Shown here piece by piece: positions 5,086 through 8,419 of a stretch of 8,419 nucleotides of DNA. Under the pieces are notes generated by a model. The model did no database searches. It was not told where the DNA came from and saw nothing but the letters and a program-made list of their open reading frames with translations. The position numbers were made by a program, and so were the translations under genes. Source of the stretch: Thiotrichaceae bacterium (GTDB lineage Bacteria > Pseudomonadota > Gammaproteobacteria > Thiotrichales > Thiotrichaceae). Numbering within the stretch: the stretch's first letter is position 1; each line of letters starts with the position of its first letter. Location: positions 1 through 8,419 of the forward strand of contig JALWYT010000049.1 of NCBI GenBank assembly GCA_026992705.1, written 5' to 3'.

Positions 5086-6729
5086 GTGGCTAATCATAAA
5101 TTGTTTTCGATTATATCAATATTACTATCAATATTTTTTGTATCTGAGCTTAATGCAGCAAATACTTCTGTATCTATTAATCCAACAACAGATATTATTA
5201 AACTAAAGAACGGGGCTAAGTTTCAAAAAACAGCTTGTTGGTTTGAATTGCCTAATCAGGATATTGAATGTGCTTGGTTACATACAGCACCTGCGGCTGG
5301 ATCAACTGAATCAGCTTTTAAATTGCCTGTTGTTGTCTTCCACTACACGGGGCGTGATAAAAAAGAAGACCCTATTATTTATCTTGCGGGTGGTCCAGGA
5401 GCTGCAGCTTGGCTTGATGCAGAGTTTATTCAAACGTTTTGGTTAAACCAATGGAATGAACATTTATCTGAGCTCAAACGTGATTTAGTATTATTTGACC
5501 AACGTGGTAGCGGATTAAGCTTACCTAAAATTAATTGTCCAGAATATAAAGAGCACGCTCAGAAACTTTTAACAGATCCAGCGAGCCCTAAGGAAAATGC
5601 TAAACGCTACTATTATGCTGCTAAATCTTGTGTGCAGCGGCTTAAATCCCAAGGCATTGCCATTGATCAATTAGCAACTTATTACAGTGCTATTGATGTG
5701 AAGAATATTATGGAAGCATTAAATTATGATCAGTGGAATATTCAAAGTGTTTCTTATGGTACTCGCTTAGGTATTGAAATTCAACGACGCTTTCCTGAAA
5801 AAGTTCGCACCATGCTATTAGATTCTGTTTATCCGCCTAGTGCCCATTTATTTGAAGATTGGCCAATGCTATTAAATGAAAGTCTAGAACGCATTTTCAG
5901 ATATTGTGAAGTTGATTCTGCATGCTCAATCAGCACTAATGCCTTTCGAAAACGATTTTGGCGATTAATGGACAGACTGCGTGAAAAGCCATTATTAATT
6001 AAAGTCAATCACCCTAAATTAGGTTCTGATTACGTTCAACTTAATGATGAAACATTATTAGCTGTTTTATTCCAAGCAGAATATCGTACTAACATCCTTT
6101 CTTACTTAACTGAAGCTTTATTTGAGCTTGAAAGAAATGATACATATGGTATCCAACCCTTTGTCGATGATTATGTTGCTATCCAATTTGATGCATCATC
6201 AAATGATGCCGTATATTGGGCAGTAGAATGCCATGATAATACTAATCCTGATCGCTCTAAATATTTGGCTTATAAGAAAAAATTTCCTCGTTTAGCTTAT
6301 TATTTAGTAGAAGAGTATGATGTGTGTGAAATTTGGAATCAAAACTACCAGCATATTGCACTTATGCCTCCTAATAGCGAACAAGAAAGTACAACACCTG
6401 TACTGATTTTCTCAGGTGAAGATGATCCTATTACACCAAGTAATTGGGCAATTGACTCTGCTGCTTCTTTTGGTAATAATGCTTATTTGTTCAGTTTTTA
6501 TGGTGTATCACACAGTGTTTTAGATAATAAATACTGTGCCCCTATTCTTTACACACATTTTGTCAATTCACCCTTTAAACGTCCTAGGGCTAATTGTCGG
6601 ATTGATAATGAGGACAATCATATTAATATGAAATCCCAAATAGTTAAAAAACCATTAACTGAAAAATATACCTCTGATTATGATGAGTTTATTGCGATTA
6701 ATAACAATACTAAAAGACTAGCAAACTAA
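5086..6729 (+). CDS. Exported S33-type alpha/beta hydrolase (tripeptidyl/prolyl aminopeptidase-like)
   Basis: The 547-residue protein has a signal peptide (KLFSIISILLSIFFVSELNA, cleavage after about A24) and so acts in the periplasm or outside. The alpha/beta hydrolase core shows the S33 landmarks: oxyanion-loop AGGPGA (101-106), DQRGSG (138-143), nucleophile S223 in SVSYGT, acid D447 in GEDDPITP, and H476 in GVSHSVL. The C-terminal part resembles the TAP-like domain of tripeptidyl aminopeptidases, so release of short peptides or proline-type cleavage is likely, though substrate is unknown. The nucleophile elbow is S-x-S-x-G rather than the usual G-x-S-x-G. Ten cysteines (51/62, 151/182, 274/280, 382/414, 484/504) could form five disulfides between neighbours. 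The GTG start is fixed by an in-frame stop at 5062-5064 and by GGGGAA (5074-5079), and it gives the full signal peptide. This ribosome site lies in a hairpin. Confidence 0.85.
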   Translation: MANHKLFSIISILLSIFFVSELNAANTSVSINPTTDIIKLKNGAKFQKTACWFELPNQDIECAWLHTAPAAGSTESAFKLPVVVFHYTGRDKKEDPIIYLAGGPGAAAWLDAEFIQTFWLNQWNEHLSELKRDLVLFDQRGSGLSLPKINCPEYKEHAQKLLTDPASPKENAKRYYYAAKSCVQRLKSQGIAIDQLATYYSAIDVKNIMEALNYDQWNIQSVSYGTRLGIEIQRRFPEKVRTMLLDSVYPPSAHLFEDWPMLLNESLERIFRYCEVDSACSISTNAFRKRFWRLMDRLREKPLLIKVNHPKLGSDYVQLNDETLLAVLFQAEYRTNILSYLTEALFELERNDTYGIQPFVDDYVAIQFDASSNDAVYWAVECHDNTNPDRSKYLAYKKKFPRLAYYLVEEYDVCEIWNQNYQHIALMPPNSEQESTTPVLIFSGEDDPITPSNWAIDSAASFGNNAYLFSFYGVSHSVLDNKYCAPILYTHFVNSPFKRPRANCRIDNEDNHINMKSQIVKKPLTEKYTSDYDEFIAINNNTKRLAN

Positions 6730-6768
6730 ATCTAGCTCGGATTATCTAAAAAATAAGCGTTTATTAAA

Positions 6769-6798
6769 AATAAGTGTTATAAGCATATAAACCTTATT
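6769..6798 (+). repeat. Interrupted inverted repeat upstream of msrP
   Basis: AATAAG (6769-6774) pairs with CTTATT (6793-6798), and TTATA (6777-6781) pairs with TATAA (6786-6790) around agca, separated by a 2x2 mismatch. Without a T-run it is a poor terminator for the hydrolase gene. It lies 32 bases before msrP and contains TATAAA (6786-6791), so it could be an operator around a promoter. No good -35 was found, and it may be chance in very AT-rich DNA. Confidence 0.28.
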
Positions 6799-6806
6799 AC
6801 AAAAAA

Positions 6807-6821
6807 GTGCACTAAATTTAG
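6807..6821. promoter_or_regulatory. Overlapping palindromes GTGCAC and CTAAATTTAG before msrP
   Basis: GTGCAC (6807-6812) and the perfect 10-base palindrome CTAAATTTAG (6812-6821) share one base. The second runs directly into the msrP ribosome binding site GAGGT (6821-6825). A repressor binding site is possible; no known regulator box was recognised. Confidence 0.2.
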
Positions 6822-6829
6822 AGGTAATC

Positions 6830-7741
6830 ATGCTAATAAAAAAATCCCCCGATATTCGTGAAAGTGAAGTTACCGATTACAGTACCTATCTATCACGTCG
6901 TGATTTTATTAAAACAGGAATCGGTTTATCACTAGCAGGCTTAGGCATATCGTCCAACGCTTATGCCAAAGTTTATAAATTGGGTGATGAAGAAGCGACC
7001 TCCTATAAAAATATCACCACATATAATAATTTCTATGAGTTTGGCACTAGCAAAGAAGCTCCTGCTGAAAATGCACATACTTTAAAAACCTCACCTTGGT
7101 CAGTCACAATTAATGGTGAATGCGAAAAAGCAGGCACTTATACACTGGAAGATATTTTAAAGCCGCATGATATTGAAGAACATATTTACCGCTTCCGTTG
7201 TGTGGAAGGCTGGTCAATGATTATCCCTTGGCAGGGGTTTAAACTTGGTGATTTAATCAAACGCTTTAAGCCCACGTCAAAAGCCAAATATGTGCAATTT
7301 GAAACACTGTATGACCCAAAGCAAATGCCCGGGCAACGTCGCGATGTTTTAGATTGGCCTTATGTGGAGGGGTTACGCATGGATGAGGCGATGAACTCAC
7401 TCACGCTATTAGCAACAGGACTTTATGGGAAGGATTTGCCTAATCAAAATGGTGCTCCTTTGCGTTTAGTTGTGCCTTGGAAATATGGTTTCAAAAATAT
7501 CAAATCCATTGTCAGAATAAGTTTTGTTGAAAAACAACCCATTTCTGCGTGGATGAAAGCGGCTCCTAATGAATATGGCTTTTATTCCAATGTCAATCCC
7601 AATGTTCCCCACCCTCGTTGGAGTCAAAAACGTGAACGGCGTATTGGTGAATTGTTAAAGCGTGATACGCTAATGTTCAATGGCTATACCGAGCAAGTTG
7701 CTAGTATGTATCAAGGTATGGACTTAAAGAAATTTTTCTAA
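6830..7741 (+). CDS. msrP: Protein-methionine-sulfoxide reductase, molybdenum catalytic subunit MsrP (YedY)
   Basis: The 303-residue enzyme reduces methionine sulfoxide in oxidised periplasmic proteins, taking electrons from the membrane haem protein MsrQ. A twin-arginine signal is clear: SRRDFIK (22-28), a hydrophobic stretch 29-40, and likely cleavage after SNAYA (A46). This fits export of a folded protein with its molybdopterin cofactor. The sulfite-oxidase-type fold follows, with C124 in YRFRCVEGWSM as the molybdenum ligand. Other family blocks are PWQGFKLGDL (133-142) and LRLVVPWKYGFKNIKSI (211-227). The length is close to that of family members (E. coli 334). The start is supported by GAGGT (6821-6825). 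It overlaps msrQ by one base (TAATG), so the two are translationally coupled. No MsrRS/HprRS two-component genes are in view, so regulation is not shown. Confidence 0.96.
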   Translation: MLIKKSPDIRESEVTDYSTYLSRRDFIKTGIGLSLAGLGISSNAYAKVYKLGDEEATSYKNITTYNNFYEFGTSKEAPAENAHTLKTSPWSVTINGECEKAGTYTLEDILKPHDIEEHIYRFRCVEGWSMIIPWQGFKLGDLIKRFKPTSKAKYVQFETLYDPKQMPGQRRDVLDWPYVEGLRMDEAMNSLTLLATGLYGKDLPNQNGAPLRLVVPWKYGFKNIKSIVRISFVEKQPISAWMKAAPNEYGFYSNVNPNVPHPRWSQKRERRIGELLKRDTLMFNGYTEQVASMYQGMDLKKFF

Positions 7742-8352
7742 TGCGAATTCCTGAGCCTTATTTCACTAAAGTCCTTAAACCTTTGCTATTTATTATTTCC
7801 CTACTACCTGCTGCCTATTTAACAGCAGGGATATTCTATGACTGGCTAGGGGCAAACCCTGTTGAAACCATCATCCGCAATTTAGGTGATTGGACGCTAC
7901 GTTTTCTGCTCATCACGCTTGCTATTTCGCCATTGCGACGCTTAACCGGTATGGCACAGTTGCTACGCTTACGCCGAATGTTGGGTTTATATGCGTTTTT
8001 TTATGCCGTACTGCACCTTGTTATTTATATCAGCTTGGAACAATCATTTGATTGGCAAGAAATTATCTCCGATATTTTAGAACGTCCTTTTATCACCGTT
8101 GGCATGTTGTCATTTATTTTGCTAATTCCTCTTGCTGCTACTTCAACCACCACCGCAATCCGAAAGCTTGGAAAAAATTGGCTACGCCTACACCAGCTAA
8201 TTTATCCCATTGCTATTTTGGCTATTTTACATTTTTGGTGGCTAGTTAAAGCTGACACGCGGGAACCGTTAATTTATGCTGTCATCTTAGCCCTATTACT
8301 ATTTGAGAGACTTTTACGGTTTTGGCTAAAGAAAAAACTTAAGAGACATTAA
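7741..8352 (+). CDS. msrQ: Haem-binding membrane subunit MsrQ (YedZ)
   Basis: The 203-residue inner-membrane b-type haem protein passes electrons from the respiratory chain or a flavin source to MsrP. About six membrane helices can be seen, near 11-31, 47-65, 77-97, 116-134, 148-168 and 176-194. Candidate haem-ligand histidines, conserved in the ferric reductase-like family, are H92 (VLHLVIY), H151 (RLHQLIYP) and H164 (ILHFWW). The basic loop SPLRRLTG (63-70) and the Lys/Arg-rich C-terminus (KKKLKRH) fit the positive-inside rule. The ATG at 7741 uses the last base of the msrP stop, and its ribosome site would lie inside the msrP end (aaag region near 7726). The length agrees with the family (E. 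coli 211). No terminator was recognised within the 50 bases that follow. Confidence 0.95.
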   Translation: MRIPEPYFTKVLKPLLFIISLLPAAYLTAGIFYDWLGANPVETIIRNLGDWTLRFLLITLAISPLRRLTGMAQLLRLRRMLGLYAFFYAVLHLVIYISLEQSFDWQEIISDILERPFITVGMLSFILLIPLAATSTTTAIRKLGKNWLRLHQLIYPIAILAILHFWWLVKADTREPLIYAVILALLLFERLLRFWLKKKLKRH

Positions 8353-8401
8353 AACTAGCGTTAAAATACCCAAATTATCAATTTATCACAGCTTCAAACC
8401 T

Positions 8402-8419
8402 ATGAATTACCCCACAATT
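8402..8419 (+). CDS. Possible start of the next gene, perhaps cysteine synthase B (cysM)
   Basis: An ATG at 8402 opens MNYPTI before the window ends. This resembles, from memory, the N-terminus of several gammaproteobacterial CysM proteins, which begin with a YPTI-type segment before the GNTPLV motif. Six codons cannot prove it. No clear Shine-Dalgarno sequence lies before it (cttcaaacct), which argues for caution. Confidence 0.22.

Noticed and set aside
5243..5446. Plus-strand frame of 67 residues inside the hydrolase gene
   Set aside because: Shadow frame within a gene with a full set of S33 motifs.
8052..8249. Plus-strand frame of 65 residues inside msrQ
   Set aside because: Shadow frame; the msrQ frame has the conserved helices and histidines.
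1..8419. Defence island, mobile element, CRISPR array or toxin-antitoxin system
   Set aside because: No transposase, integrase, spaced direct repeats, or small paired toxin-antitoxin frames were seen; the genes are mostly housekeeping or exported enzymes.

Overview
The window looks like a stretch of ordinary chromosome from a gammaproteobacterium with moderately low G+C. Three things point there: a ClpB very close to the E. coli type (start MRMDKLTSKFQLAL, conserved internal GTG at codon 149), an elongator tRNA-Met nearly identical to the enterobacterial one, and a linked msrP-msrQ pair. The genus cannot be fixed from sequence alone; Moraxellaceae- or Thiotrichales-like bacteria are possible. 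I see no insertion sequence, phage, CRISPR array or toxin-antitoxin pair.

Layout. Positions 1-423 hold the C-terminal end of a VWA/BatB-like protein with a long Lys/Gln/Asn-rich tail. It converges without any gap on a minus-strand gene (420-1088) for a secreted, stand-alone C39-type cysteine peptidase. A 178-bp spacer then carries a strong-looking promoter for tRNA-Met(CAT) (1267-1343). The 351-bp non-coding stretch that follows contains a nested inverted repeat and a sigma32-like -35 element ahead of clpB (1695-4280). clpB ends in a strong intrinsic terminator. A four-helix PsiE-family membrane protein (4364-4855) follows.

The 230-bp leader 4856-5085 is the most interesting stretch. It holds a chain of mutually complementary segments that can form alternative hairpins. 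The last segment covers the ribosome binding site of the next gene, and a 28-codon reading frame ends in the loop of that last hairpin. The gene it precedes (5086-6729, GTG start) encodes an exported S33-type alpha/beta hydrolase/peptidase with ten cysteines.

msrP (6830-7741) and msrQ (7741-8352) overlap by one base and form the periplasmic methionine sulfoxide reductase system. The last 18 bases may be the start of a cysteine synthase B gene, but only six codons are visible.

Functionally, several genes fit protein quality control and envelope maintenance: ClpB disaggregates cytoplasmic proteins, MsrPQ repairs oxidised methionines in the periplasm, and the C39 and S33 enzymes are exported hydrolases. 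That common theme is inference; the genes appear to be separate transcription units apart from msrPQ.
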